Source: Hofstenia miamia (taxonomy: Eukaryota > Xenacoelomorpha > Acoela). Taken from it: DNA of 64,000 nucleotides. Numbering within the stretch: the stretch's first letter is position 1; every line of letters starts with the position of its first letter. A program made the position numbers and the translations under genes. The notes below the pieces were generated by a model. The model did not search any database. It worked only from the letters and a program-made list of their open reading frames with translations, and was not told where the DNA came from. The DNA lies in NCBI GenBank assembly GCA_004352715.1, contig SCFE01000003.1, positions 2,822,568 to 2,886,567 on the forward strand, read 5' to 3'. Below, piece by piece: positions 10,505 through 22,069 of this stretch.

Positions 10505-11543
10505 TTTCAATTTATGCCACATAATGAGTACACAGAGTTTCCTGATATTAATGCAGATAAAAAAGGAAATACAATAATTCTGATAATGATTAAAGAGGAA
10601 ATAACCAAAAAAGAAATAATTGAAAAGCAGAAAACTGATATGATTCTTAGGGATATATGAGAGAAAATGCATGATGAACATTGGGTGTTGGGAAAAGAAG
10701 CCAACAGTTATTTCCAAAGATACAAATGGAAGTTGAACAGAAATGGACTTTTGTACATAGAAGGAAAGACTTTGAGGATAGTGATTCCTGAATATTACAA
10801 AAGAGAATTAGTTAGGAAGGTGCATGAAAATGGGCACATGGGGATAATACTGACAGAAAAAACGTTTAATGCCTGGTTTTTACGACAAGTATTAGAAAAA
10901 CAGTTGAAGACATTATTAATAAATGTAATACATGTCTAATAAACAACAAAAGTCATTTTCCAGTACAAACTGCACCACTTAAAAAAATAATTGCGACAGC
11001 ACCTAATGAAATTGTGCATGTAGATCTGGAAAAATTATCACAGGATGATGACAGATATCAATATATATTGGTATTGGTTGATAATTTCACAAAATATGCT
11101 TGTATGATACCATTAGATTCAATGATGGCAAAAATAGTAGCTGACAAAATCATGAAAGAATGGATTCTAATGTTTGGACCAATGCAAACAATAATATCAG
11201 ACAGAGGAGTACAGTTCGAAAGTAAATTGTTTGAGGAGATGGCTAAATTGATGGAAATATTAACTGAAAAGACAATGGTGTACCATCCACAGGCAAATGG
11301 AGCTGTGGAAAGATTAAATAAAACTATGATTAAATTAATATGAGTATTAACATCAAGAATTGGAGGTAGAGACTGGAGAGAAGTAGTAGAAATAGTAGAA
11401 TATTTTTACAATACTTCAGTGCACTCAACAACAGGGATGACTCTGTATAAAGCCATGTATGGCAGAGAGGTGGCAACGCCAATATCAATGCAATACCATA
11501 TGTATTCCAAAAAACCAGACAATGACTACATAAGGAAAATTAA
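10505..11543 (+). pseudogene. Integrase of element B pol
   Basis: The zinc-binding HHCC domain is visible as VHENGHMG, then, after a frameshift near 10920, KCNTC. The catalytic core follows in one frame: IVHVDLEKL (first Asp), TIISDRGVQFES (second Asp) and QANGAVERLN (Glu), so the D,D-35-E-type triad is intact. A TGA at 11341 interrupts the line before GGRDWREVVE and the helix with YNTSVHSTTGMTLY. The gene runs into a 580-N gap; any chromodomain or C-terminal tail is not visible. It would insert the cDNA into host DNA. Confidence 0.85.
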
Positions 11544-12123
11544 NNNNNNNNNNNNNNNNNNNNNNNNNNNNNNNNNNNNNNNNNNNNNNNNNNNNNNNNN
11601 NNNNNNNNNNNNNNNNNNNNNNNNNNNNNNNNNNNNNNNNNNNNNNNNNNNNNNNNNNNNNNNNNNNNNNNNNNNNNNNNNNNNNNNNNNNNNNNNNNNN
11701 NNNNNNNNNNNNNNNNNNNNNNNNNNNNNNNNNNNNNNNNNNNNNNNNNNNNNNNNNNNNNNNNNNNNNNNNNNNNNNNNNNNNNNNNNNNNNNNNNNNN
11801 NNNNNNNNNNNNNNNNNNNNNNNNNNNNNNNNNNNNNNNNNNNNNNNNNNNNNNNNNNNNNNNNNNNNNNNNNNNNNNNNNNNNNNNNNNNNNNNNNNNN
11901 NNNNNNNNNNNNNNNNNNNNNNNNNNNNNNNNNNNNNNNNNNNNNNNNNNNNNNNNNNNNNNNNNNNNNNNNNNNNNNNNNNNNNNNNNNNNNNNNNNNN
12001 NNNNNNNNNNNNNNNNNNNNNNNNNNNNNNNNNNNNNNNNNNNNNNNNNNNNNNNNNNNNNNNNNNNNNNNNNNNNNNNNNNNNNNNNNNNNNNNNNNNN
12101 NNNNNNNNNNNNNNNNNNNNNNN
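11544..12123. other. Assembly gap (580 N) ending in a (TA)n tract
   Basis: The gap separates integrase from ORF3 and is followed at 12124-12148 by (TA)n. The link between pol and ORF3 therefore depends on scaffolding. Confidence 0.9.
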
Positions 12124-12154
<31 letters not shown>

Positions 12155-12339
12155 TGAAGATCTTAAGCCGATTACAACTGAGTTGTTGAATATCTTACAA
12201 AAAGTACTCATAACCACCTCAACTACTTTTCTAGTTAAATTACTTATTGAGCAGTAAAAATATGATGGGACAGAAATTGCGTTTAATTTAAACTACATGT
12301 TTCAAAAATATATATGAGTGAAAAAGTTAATGAATAAAT

Positions 12340-13150
12340 TTGACCCGAGAGAGGGAACCAGAACTTGAGAGAAGAATAATGCCCCAGAGGGCAGTAAAAA
12401 ATAAAACGAGATATAACCCCGAAATATGGGATATTAATTTAGTAACTGAATTTAGGAAAAATGAAATGAACAACACCACGATCACCAATGAAAGCCAGGA
12501 GGGTAAGAAGAAAGAAGACTCTGCAACCTGATCATCAATTAAAGGACTTGAGGACAGAGGAAACATCAATGAGTTCTACTACCAAAACTAGGTCTCTGCA
12601 ATCTGATTGCCAATTAAAGGGCATGACGATGGAGAATTCGCCACCTAGTAACAAGAGATGATGAGTAAGAAGACGAGCTCTGCAATCCTATTACCAATTA
12701 AAGGGTATGATGATGGAGCATATGACGCCAACAAATAAGAGAAGAAGAATAAGAAGGAAGTCTCCTCAATCTGATTACTGGTTAAAGGGTATGAGGATGG
12801 AGATAACAAAGGAAAGATCACCCTCTACCAAATGTCAAGTAAAGGGCAGGCGGGTAAATGAGGGCCATCAGCATGACACTGATCGCCAATTAAAGAGTGT
12901 GAGGTTGGAAACACCAAATTATGCACACTCCCCTTCAACATCCAGTAGTACTCAATGCCAATTAAAGGGCAAAGAGGAAACAGCACCAAGGACTATGAAA
13001 GATTGGGAAACACAGCTTATAAGTGCTGACTCTGACATGGACACATCAGAAATACCCTACAACAACAAGCTCAGGTATATTCTCATACCAACAAACGTCT
13101 ACCACAACAAAATCGTCACAATCAGAAGAGAGAGAAAGTTGAATGACTAA
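12340..13150 (+). pseudogene. ORF3 N-terminal, repeat-bearing part (element B)
   Basis: I do not recognise this protein. An ATG-less frame from 12340 gives a basic 63-residue block with IWDINLVTEFRKNE. A degenerate repeat of seven units follows (about 12531-12970), spaced about 50-85 bases, each with a CAATTAAAGG-like core coding for QLKG-like words. The last block, 12707-13150, ends in IPTNVYHNKIVTIRRERKLND and a TGA-AAA context stop. The region is rich in Lys, Arg and Ser and probably disordered. It follows pol on the same strand, in the place of env in errantiviruses, but has no signal peptide, membrane segment or furin-like site that I can see. Confidence 0.55.
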
Positions 13151-13262
13151 AATAGGAAAAGAAAGGATCCACCCCTACTTTATCACTAACAGAAAGATGA
13201 GATACAACTCATATGACAATTTGTCACCAGAAACAAAGTGATTAATAAAAGGAAGTACCTCC

Positions 13263-13883
13263 ATGAAGGAAAATGAGAGTTATGCAATTCTGATAGTAAT
13301 TGATAAGAAGAATCGTCCCACATGTAATACAATAATAGTATACACAGCGGAGATGAAAGAACAATTTAACAGACCTTACTTTAAGAGCACAGTACACATC
13401 ACGTTCAATGAACAATTCACATTAAAAGATGTACAGAAATTAATAAAAAACAGAGAAAAAATTATAGCAGAGTGTGAACAGGTGAACCTGGACAAAAAGC
13501 ATTTAACAGTGGTATATTTTGTGAAAAATAGTGAAATTGGATCAAAGAAACTTCAATCAAATATAGAGGAAATGCTAAAGATAGCTAAAAAGTATAAAAC
13601 AAGAGTAATAATCATGGTTACTCAAAAAGAAGAGGAGATTCCAAGATTTATAAAAGAAATGGAAATAAAGTTAGACAACCTATTCACGTTGAACAGTCGA
13701 AAACTAAGAATATCTGAGCTCATAAGGATGGATCTACAGATTAACAAAATGGCTCCTGCAGAAAGAATCATGGTAGAACCAAAGATTGCAATTGACATGT
13801 ACTACCAAATGAGAACAATGGAATTATTAGGAATGGACGAAAACATAGAAGAAACTGATAATATATTTCTCAAATGTAGTTAG
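13263..13883 (+). pseudogene. ORF3 second block, unknown alpha/beta-like domain
   Basis: An open 206-residue block starting MKENESYAILIVI and ending NIFLKCS. It alternates short hydrophobic strands (YAILIVI, NTIIVYTA, HLTVVYFV, TRVIIMVTQ) with charged helices, as in an alpha/beta fold. No P-loop, zinc site or catalytic motif stands out. The nearly identical inverted copy at 2294-2913 shows recent duplication of this family. Function unknown; it is part of the extra frame behind gag-pol. Confidence 0.6.
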
Positions 13884-15401
13884 AACCAGATGCCTCAACA
13901 CTTAGAAAAAATAGCAAGAGTATGGTCAGAGATCAAAGCAGACAAACTGATTCATTAGGAATGGCCACTGATCAATACAAGATCACCAATGAAAAAATAT
14001 CACAAAAGCATAGAAGCAATGTTGTATGAAACTAAATGTGCATATGAAATGGAAGCAAAACAAAATTTCAAAACACAATTGTTTGAAGAAATTAATGCAC
14101 CCAAGATCAGGGCCAGAACAGCAATATGGATATTAACAATTGCATTAACAAGCAACAAAAAATTGGTGCTGCTGATAATGAGAAAAGAATGGACACAAAT
14201 AGCCAGACAGAAGAAATACGAAATCTCTAATGCACCTATTCCCACAAACATAAAACAATGGCTGTTGCAAAATGTTGAAATGTTACCTCTATCACCTACA
14301 AAAAAAAGTGCAGCAAAGATTTGAAAAACACTTCACAAGACTATTGACACAACAACATACATTGGGAAGACCAAGTGTGATAGAACTCGCTAATAAAACA
14401 GGCATTTGTCCAAGCAAAATTGATATACTAACTGACGAAACCAAGAAGTATACGTGGGGAGCGACTTTGAACACGAAATTACAGGCACTTAAATTTCAAC
14501 CTTGGCTTACAACACAAAATCTCATGAGGAGTGAACATGCAGATACACTACAAACAATAAAGTTAGTAGAGGAGAAGAAAGTACATGAGGTGATAATGAA
14601 AGAGATAAGACAATACTTAAAAGATTATCCCCAATGTGCGTACACTAAAACTATAAAACAGTCAGAAATGATGAGAAAAGAAGGAAAAAACTGTCCTATT
14701 GAAATCATTGAAATGGTGAGCAAAAGTAAAAAGGAAATGGAAATCAAAGAAAGATTATTGCAATCCACAAACATTGCTTTAACTCCTAATACTCAAAGAA
14801 TAATTGATAAAGTTAATTTAGAAAAGTGGGGCAAGCAAGAGCCAAGCAAGTTTCATGGGTGGATACAGATGATGAAAGATTGTTAGTAGAAATCATGGTT
14901 TGAAGAGAACGTACAAACAATATCATGCAAAGAATATTTGGTGAGGTATACGAACGTGAAACAAAATCATTAATTAAAATATTGTGTACAGAGGTGTTCA
15001 CACAGAAGGAAATTGATGAAATGTTGCAACCACAGAATCAAATAGCTGTGGATATACAATGTATCACCTTAAAAATGGTAATAAGACCAGAAACAGTGCA
15101 GAATTTAATGAAGAATGGATTGACAAACACATTTTGGGAGAACATTAAGAAAGCTAAAAACAATTATCCAGCTATGTTTGGAATGGCGACAACTGCAGAA
15201 ATGCAGGGCACATATAAAGCCATAGAAGAAAAGACTATGACAATGCTTTTGAAATGTACGCCACCACCAACAATTTTCATACCAATGTTGTTGCCAACAT
15301 GGAGACTAAAAGACAAAAAGGCAGCTAAGGCAATGTGGCATGAAGAAAACACTTATGTTAACAACCAACAAGCAGCAGAGCAGATTGTGAATGATGAGTG
15401 A
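13884..15401 (+). pseudogene. ORF3 central part, helical, frameshifted
   Basis: Three blocks (13989-14324, 14272-14886, 14925-15401) in different frames overlap or abut and together read as one charged, mostly helical protein. Recognisable stretches are YHKSIEAMLYETKCAYEME, GRPSVIELANKTGICPSKI and TRETKSL-like helices, then FWENIKKAKNNYPAMFGMAT. The last stretch also occurs in the inverted copy near 2190. Stops include a TAG at 13956-13958 and a TAG-TAG pair near 14885. I find no family match. Frame changes at about 14280, 14890 and 15400 make it dead in this copy. Confidence 0.55.
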
Positions 15402-16126
15402 TATAGAAAATCTAAAGAAATGTTATTTAAGAATGACAACAAAGAAAGAATTTTTATAGAAGGACAAGTAACACTGTATGATCTGTACCTTGAAGAAGAA
15501 CCAATACACAAGCAAATACAAAAAGTCCAGACTGAAATTGAGAAATGATCCACATAAACAGTAATATTATTCTCAGGGATAAATGACATCATGTGTGGAG
15601 AATTATGGAGCTCACAATACTGGTATTATGATGTAATGCAGCATGTAGAAATCATCACTATGGTGAGACTGGGAAGAAATGAACCAGAAAACATCAGCAA
15701 AGAAGAAGTTATGGAAAATATAAGTGCTTTCTATGATGAAGTGTCAATATTGAAATCACTAAGATGAACATACAAGTTTTTTACCCAAACACAACAATTC
15801 ATCCTGATCTAGCACATACTAGCAGAATTGATGTGATCATGACACTAATGATAGCTATAAAAGGACTGAGATTATACCAAAAACATTATGAAATATTCAA
15901 TGAAAAACTTAACGAGTTGAGAAGTATGTGTACAATATCAAAATCTTTGAAGAACCCTTTGTTTCTCAGACACAAAAAGGTGCTAACAACCAAAAAAGAT
16001 GTAGTATTAAAAATCACTAAAGAAGAGCTATATGAGAAAATCAGTTGGGAGATGAAAGAAGTGAATGGTATCATTAAGAAGGCAGCTGAAATGGTACATG
16101 GAGAACAAGTAGTCATCCTTAATTAG
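15402..16126 (+). pseudogene. ORF3 C-terminal part (element B)
   Basis: Behind the TGA at 15399 the frame continues with RIFIEGQVTLYDLY, crosses two more stops near 15546-15558, reads VEIITMVRLGRNEPENISKEE, then changes frame at about 15770 into HPDLAHTSRIDVIMTLMIA and GLRLYQKHYEIFNEKL, ending in TAG at 16126. It aligns along its length with 4144-4971, in the same order and with the same distance to the end of the element. Conservation of a protein between two divergent elements implies past selection. No known domain recognised. Confidence 0.6.
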
Positions 16127-16132
16127 CTACAC

Positions 16133-16143
16133 TGGAGGGGGAG
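16133..16143 (+). other. Polypurine tract of element B
   Basis: TGGAGGGGGAG lies seven bases after the ORF3 stop and directly before TGTGACATAA, a TG start of a 3' LTR. Confidence 0.6.
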
Positions 16144-16700
16144 TGTGACATAATCCATCAAAATATCATGTGTGGTCAAGATGAGAGAAAGAATGGATGA
16201 AACAAAGACTAAGAATATTATAATGATTTTAATAATTAATATGTAAACACATGATATGATTGATTATTTGATTTTGTAAATTGTTTTGTGCAGTTATATT
16301 TAAATTATGCTCAACAGTATTTGACAAAACAATAGATGGCCAANNNNNNNNNNNNNNNNNNNNNNNNNNNNNNNNNNNNNNNNNNNNNNNNNNNNNNNNN
16401 NNNNNNNNNNNNNNNNNNNNNNNNNNNNNNNNNNNNNNNNNNNNNNNNNNNNNNNNNNNNNNNNNNNNNNNNNNNNNNNNNNNNNNNNNNNNNNNNNNNN
16501 NNNNNNNNNNNNNNNNNNNNNNNNNNNNNNNNNNNNNNNNNNNNNNNNNTGCTTGACAGTATTTGACAAAACAATAGATGGCCAAACAGTGTACTCTAAT
16601 TAGCAGAACTGTAAACCAAGGGAAAACTGTATACAAGAATCAATTAAACAGGTACTAGTTGAGTATTTGCTTATTTACTACAAAGTGCTATAAATATGTT
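16144..16700 (+). repeat. 3' LTR of element B, end undefined, with internal gap
   Basis: The start TGTGACATAATCC follows the polypurine tract. A 36-base direct repeat (16308-16343 and 16550-16585, two differences) flanks a 206-N gap, so the LTR may hold a collapsed minisatellite. I cannot see a clear CA end, and the sequence does not match the 237 bases before 6377. Confidence 0.4.
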
Positions 16701-17250
16701 AGAAATGATATAATTACTGATGAATGAATTTAGTTTGGATTTACTTTTCTCTTGTCAGGTTATTTTATATTTTGATGGAAAGCTAAACATTCAAGCACTG
16801 GGGTAATTGTATGGTGGTTCCCACATCCATTTAAAGGTATGCTGGAGCAGCCTCATGATTAGCTATTCCACAGCAGTGAGGGCGACAGCTGCAACTACCT
16901 TTCAGTGATTTTAGGTTACAAATAGGTATAGGGGTTTTTCACTGTCATAGCTTTCCTATTCTACGTTGCTTGCCAGTTATTATGATTACAATTATTATGT
17001 TCTACATGATTACTTCCCTATCAATAAATCTCAGTCAGTTATGGTGTTATCTTACAACCAGTGATTTAGTATCAACTTTATTTAGATCATGTTTTTACAT
17101 TACATTCATTATCAATTTAATAGTACAATTACATTGCTCATTGTTTCCTATCATAGACCTTTGGCCAACTTATGCAACTGTTTTCTTGCTGGCAGCATTG
17201 ATTGTTTACATGTACAAAGGGCTATCATGTATCAATATATATGTAGGACT
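16701..17250. other. No gene seen
   Basis: AT-rich sequence; the open frame 16970-17443 runs through the interspersed repeat at 17251 and is not credible. It may include the rest of the LTR. Confidence 0.5.
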
Positions 17251-17470
17251 ATTATATGTAAGGCTCAATAATAAGCTAAAGCATCCAGATTGCTGTAATC
17301 AATCCTCTTTACAATTTCATAATAACAAAAACAATCAATGCACTAAATTCTTAAGTAGCTACAAATTCCCTCACATTGAGCTCACTATTCACACATTAAT
17401 TCCATCAATGGTTTTCACTACAAAGATGAAGCTTAATTTGTAGATGCAGCTGATTGATGTGTATCTGGAA
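17251..17470. repeat. 220-bp interspersed repeat, copy 2
   Basis: Copy of 5920-6139 in the same orientation, 11.3 kb away. It ends exactly where the MULE-like relic begins. Confidence 0.75.
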
Positions 17471-17835
17471 ACACACATCACACTGCACAGGTAATTGAGT
17501 TGGTACAATCCACCATGAAATATCTTGGTGCCATAACATTTCCAGACAACTAAACTTATAAGACACTATATAAAAGAATCACATCACTTACATCAAACAC
17601 AAATTCCTTTAGCATTTTCAGAATAGACATCCATGCTTTTGTGCTCTCAGTAATGGATAACAAAATAACAGCACATAGATGAAATTTTTTCCTGGGATTG
17701 TATATTCCTACAATGCTTACATCATGCCCTCCTGAATGCACATTGAATGTGAAATCTATTGCCAAGTTTTCACAAAGTGCCAATTTATCTACCAGAATTT
17801 CCCTTGTCAATAGCAGGTATGTGCACTGATTGTTA
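17471..17835 (-). pseudogene. MULE-like transposase fragment
   Basis: On the minus strand from about 17810 the frame reads LAIDFTFNVHSGG, then GIYNPRKKFHLCAVILLS and a helix TKAWMSILKMLKEF. This is the strand order of the MULE DDE domain: first Asp in D-x-T-F, a substrate strand, then a helix. After a stop at 17556 another frame gives APRYFMVDCTNSITCAV, which fits the strand with the second Asp. The Glu part is absent, because the fragment stops at the 220-bp repeat. At least one frameshift. Assignment is from motif order only; other RNase-H-fold transposases are possible. Confidence 0.45.
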
Positions 17836-20059
17836 GTTACAATTTTTACAAAAAATCATCATCCTTATCATTGTAACATCCTCTACCAGGCATTAGTACT
17901 GTTTATCTTTTGTTACTTTATAACATCAGTTGTATCTTTGCAGGTAGGGATTTACTAATTGAATACTGTTTAGATATTTCTGTCATTGTAGCATGATTAG
18001 CATTAACTATTCACTATTTAGGTGACAAAGCCACACAGCATTCTCCTCAATGTTTGATAGTGGGCATCTGCCTGAAGGTGATCTCCACATCCACTTTCAC
18101 CACTTCATTGATGATCCATTTGGTTGAGTTCCACTTCTCAGCTCATTGATACAATTTATGTGTACCCTATCCTAGCTCAGTGCATACTCAAAGCAAGACA
18201 CAATTTGACTTAGACTCTATTTTGTAAAAGTGTTTCATGAATGTGCAACCAGACTTGTTACTAGCTGCTTAATAAATATTACATGTAGCCATTACCAAAA
18301 TATATTGGCTGTATTAATTAACTTAATTTCTTAGCAGCTTCCTAACCTACATTTATTAGTTCATACATGCTCAGTCACTTTATCAGTCATTTTATAATCG
18401 TAAATTTGGATCTGAAATAGTAATAATATATTACCTAGGTTTCAGTCATCCAACTCTATTTTGAATGTACTTATTTTCATACATGTACTGAATGATTGCT
18501 AGTCAGCTAAATGAGAGAAAACCCCTATACCTAACCTATGGGCACCAAAACCCTAGAATTGATCTTGATGATGGATCCTGACCACTACTAAACACCACTT
18601 GTTTAGCTTGACATCATATTAAATAATCAAACCATAATAGTAGAACAAAATAAGAATTCCAAATAAAATTCTCTATCAATTGCTTACAGGTTTTAGTTTC
18701 TATTTATAGCAAATTTGGAAAAGTACCTGTTGATTTCAAATTTGAACTTCTGTCTGCCAAAATGACTGATAAAAATAATGGAAGCAACTTTGCCCCCTTG
18801 TTTTGCAAAAAGTATTATTATCAACTGATACTAATCTCTTATTTCTGACACATATTGTTTCTTGGTTGCATAATAAAAATTAATTTAAATTAATCTAATT
18901 GATCTAATACAATATTTCTAATCATCATCTTTTTGATCTTATTCTCATCTTGGTTCAACATTTGCAGTTTAGATTTGTTTGGATTTTAGGAATGTCTGCA
19001 CATCCTGTACAGTTAGCAGAGGATTTCATGATGACTTTCTGATTCTTACATACACAGTCATCATTATATACATATATATATATATATATATATACACACA
19101 TTTTATTGCCTTGTGTTATTAAAGTGATCATATTTAGAAATTGTAACCTGAAGAGATCATTTGCTAGTCTTCTGTGGTTGAAATAAAGCCTGCTTGAATC
19201 AGTTTTCTTTTGCAAAGACCATAAAATGTCTAAGTAATCATTTTGATGGACAGCTTCTTCCTAATGCTTGTGAAAGTGAGACACCTATTAGAATATTATA
19301 TGAGATTTATGCAATAACCTACTTTAACAATTTCCTCCTCCCCCTTTCTATAGACATAGGTTTTTGCCTTGCACTTGACTTTAGTTCTATTTGCACACTG
19401 GTAGACTGTTGATCTCCACCCAGTTTTCAGAATGGTTTCTTTTACACACACACTCATTGCATGTAACTCTTCAGTCATTTCTAACAAATTCAAAGAGTTT
19501 TAGTTTATAGAAAGAAAAACACAGTTAATTTAAGCTAAATATACATCAAACTAGTTGTATTAATTTGTTCACTTGAAGAATTAAGCATCCAGCCCTCATA
19601 TAAATTTTATTTAATAATATACTTTGGATTATAAAAGTTAATTTTTATGTCCCTTTTACTTTTATTTAAAATAATGTCTCTTTCTTGTCTACTTTAAACA
19701 AATTTTTTAAATAAATTTGTATTGTTGGTTTTAAGAAAGTGTTTGTCAGTTCTAAGTTTATTATTGTTGGCAAAGAGTACCAACCAGTTAAAATTGCTAC
19801 ATTTTCCCAAAATTTTAAGATGTGTTCAAATGTTTTATTTTTTCATATTTATTAATTAAACTGTCAATATAATAGCTACCAGTATTTTAAATTTTTTATA
19901 CAGTTTTATATTAGCAGTAGTAAGAGAGAGGCAGAAGCATGTCCCAATGAGACAATCTGAAGTTCTGATAGCACTTTTTCACTAATGCAGGTAATAATAC
20001 ACTTAAGAAAGCAAAATAAAAAAATTTGATAATAGAGTACATGATAAAAGTAAATATAT
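17836..20059. other. Non-coding, AT-rich; one (TA)n tract
   Basis: Holds a (TA)n microsatellite at about 19067-19095. The minus strand near 18040-18150 has a short open stretch of unknown meaning. No gene supported. Confidence 0.6.
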
Positions 20060-20191
20060 TTTCTTTGACCCAGTGAGTTGATTAGTTTCAAATTTGAAAA
20101 GTTCTTTATACCAATTCAAAGTATCAACCACACTAATATTATTGAGGTTAAACCATTTCATTGATTCCATAGCAATCTTCTAAAATTAATG
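20060..20191 (+). repeat. Outer inverted repeat, left arm
   Basis: Reverse complement of 22635-22779, about 80% identical. Shared words include TTTGACCCAGTGAG, CTAATATTATTGAGGT and AAACCATTTCATTGATTCC. Confidence 0.75.
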
Positions 20192-21123
20192 CATAGTTTC
20201 TGTCAGGGTGTTAGTTAAAAAATTTTAAATGCCTGAACCAAGTTATATGATAAATATTTTGTATTAATCAAAGCAAGATATTTTACAAAGAATTTGAGTT
20301 CTAGAACAGTTAATAATTCAGTATGTAAATTGGACACATTGTAATTAAAAAAAATACTCAATAGACCAATGACACATACAATTTCATTTAAAGCAAAAAA
20401 TCATGACTGATGGAAAGAGAATAATACATCAATGTATGTATCCAGTAAAAACGAAAGGTGGAAAAAATATGTGACAGCCCCTGATATTTGTGTGTAAATG
20501 CATTTGAAATCACAAGTCCAAAACACAATGTCTCTAAGTCATTGTTCACCATCTAATATTTGACATCTTTCCACTGTATAGTTTAATTGCCATAGAAATG
20601 AGAATATGCTTTTCCACATTATTCACCACTTCTTTTAGCTGGTATACCAATACACACACCTTATTTCCCAATCTATAGATATGAATTCTATTTGTCAAAT
20701 TACTCATAATTCCATGTTGAGACCATCTTCTATATGTTAGAATGCCTGTAAATAGATTGATAAGAATTTTGAGAAAATTACAAACTTATAATTTATAGGT
20801 AAATATTTTGAAAAACATTGTCTATAAAATATCACCTAACAACATTTAAACTCTATCATGACTTGAAAATTTATGCATATTCAGCTAATAATACCATGCA
20901 AATATCAAATGTTAAATTGAATATTGAGTAAAAATACGATTTTTCAATAACTATTACAAGCTAGTACAAACATGATGAAAACAAAATTCAAGGATCAATT
21001 GCATGCCAATGTTTGCATGTGTAGCTTTATTTGAAATCTAAGGCATTTAAAGATGCTATATCACAATTTATTGATTGTAAATAGAAAACTTAATAAGTGC
21101 TCTGTGCATAAATTCACCCAAAC

Positions 21124-21268
21124 ATTGCTACACATTACTGAGTGTTGAATAAAGACCCAGTTTTAAAATGCATATTAACTAAAATTCAACATTAAGTATA
21201 CCTATTTGAAGAAACAGTGTGGAATCAAAGAACCATTTTCACATCTGAGCATAAACATGAATAGATAT
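21124..21268 (+). repeat. Inner inverted repeat, left arm (145 bp)
   Basis: Near-perfect reverse complement of 21692-21836, with about three mismatches and one small indel near the inner end. The two arms enclose 423 bases. The 713-bp unit looks like a fold-back element or MITE, but I see no clear target-site duplication. Confidence 0.85.
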
Positions 21269-21691
21269 TGACAGACCTTCATTATATTTCACTAGAATAA
21301 TAATGATTCTAGTCCATCTCTAATGTGATACAAAAGAAATATCTTTTCTAAAATGAACAATGTCACTGATAATGTAAAAATTAAAAGTCAAAACATGGCT
21401 ATTTTCAAATTCAATACATATGGAAGCTATAAATGTGATGAACACTTTTTGTTGAAATTGCTTTGTAATTTCATCAAAAAAAACTTTTGTGAGAGATGCT
21501 AAAGGAATCTTTCATTAAAAAAGTTTTCTCCACATTTGTTAAGATTGATTGACAGGTGGTAATTGATTAGTCACAATCCTGTGAATAAATCATGAATAAT
21601 GCTGGGTGTGTTGTTATAGGATGTGGATATTTGGACATTACATAATCAATCTATGAATAATGAATTTACATGTGTATGTGTTGGAGAATTC

Positions 21692-21836
21692 ATATCTATT
21701 CATGTTTATACTCAGATGTGAAAATGGTTCTTTGATTCCACACTGTTTCTTCAAATAGGTATACTTACTGTTGAATTTTAGTGAATATGCATTTTAAAAC
21801 TGGGTCTTTATTCAACACTCAGTAATGTGTAGCAAT
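21692..21836 (-). repeat. Inner inverted repeat, right arm (145 bp)
   Basis: Partner of 21124-21268. Such close arms mean either a recent origin or gene-conversion-like upkeep; transcription across the unit would give a long RNA hairpin. Confidence 0.85.
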
Positions 21837-22069
21837 GAATCAGTTAATTTTAGGGGATGGAAATCAAAAGAGATGCATTCTCCTTGAGAATTGTTGAGTC
21901 AGCCCATCACACAGTGTTGGGCATAATGCTTCTGACGTGTGGAATTACCATTTCTAAAGATTAAAAGACTAGAGCAAATTGTTGACTAATTGTCTTGACA
22001 CACCAGAGATTGGAATCAGTAATGGTTTTTAGAGTAGGTAATTTGAGTGCATTTTCATTTAAATTTTAA

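Noticed and set aside
7000-11543. TGA reassigned to an amino acid in this genome
   Set aside because: TAA stops and frameshifts occur too, and TGA at Arg positions is explained by CGA to TGA decay; the Wnt exons contain no in-frame TGA.
12340-16126. ORF3 as a retroviral-type env
   Set aside because: No signal peptide, furin-like site, heptad fusion region or membrane anchor is visible.
16970-17443. 157-residue hydrophobic open frame as a membrane protein
   Set aside because: Its second half is translated from the 220-bp interspersed repeat, and the hydrophobicity follows from T-rich sequence.
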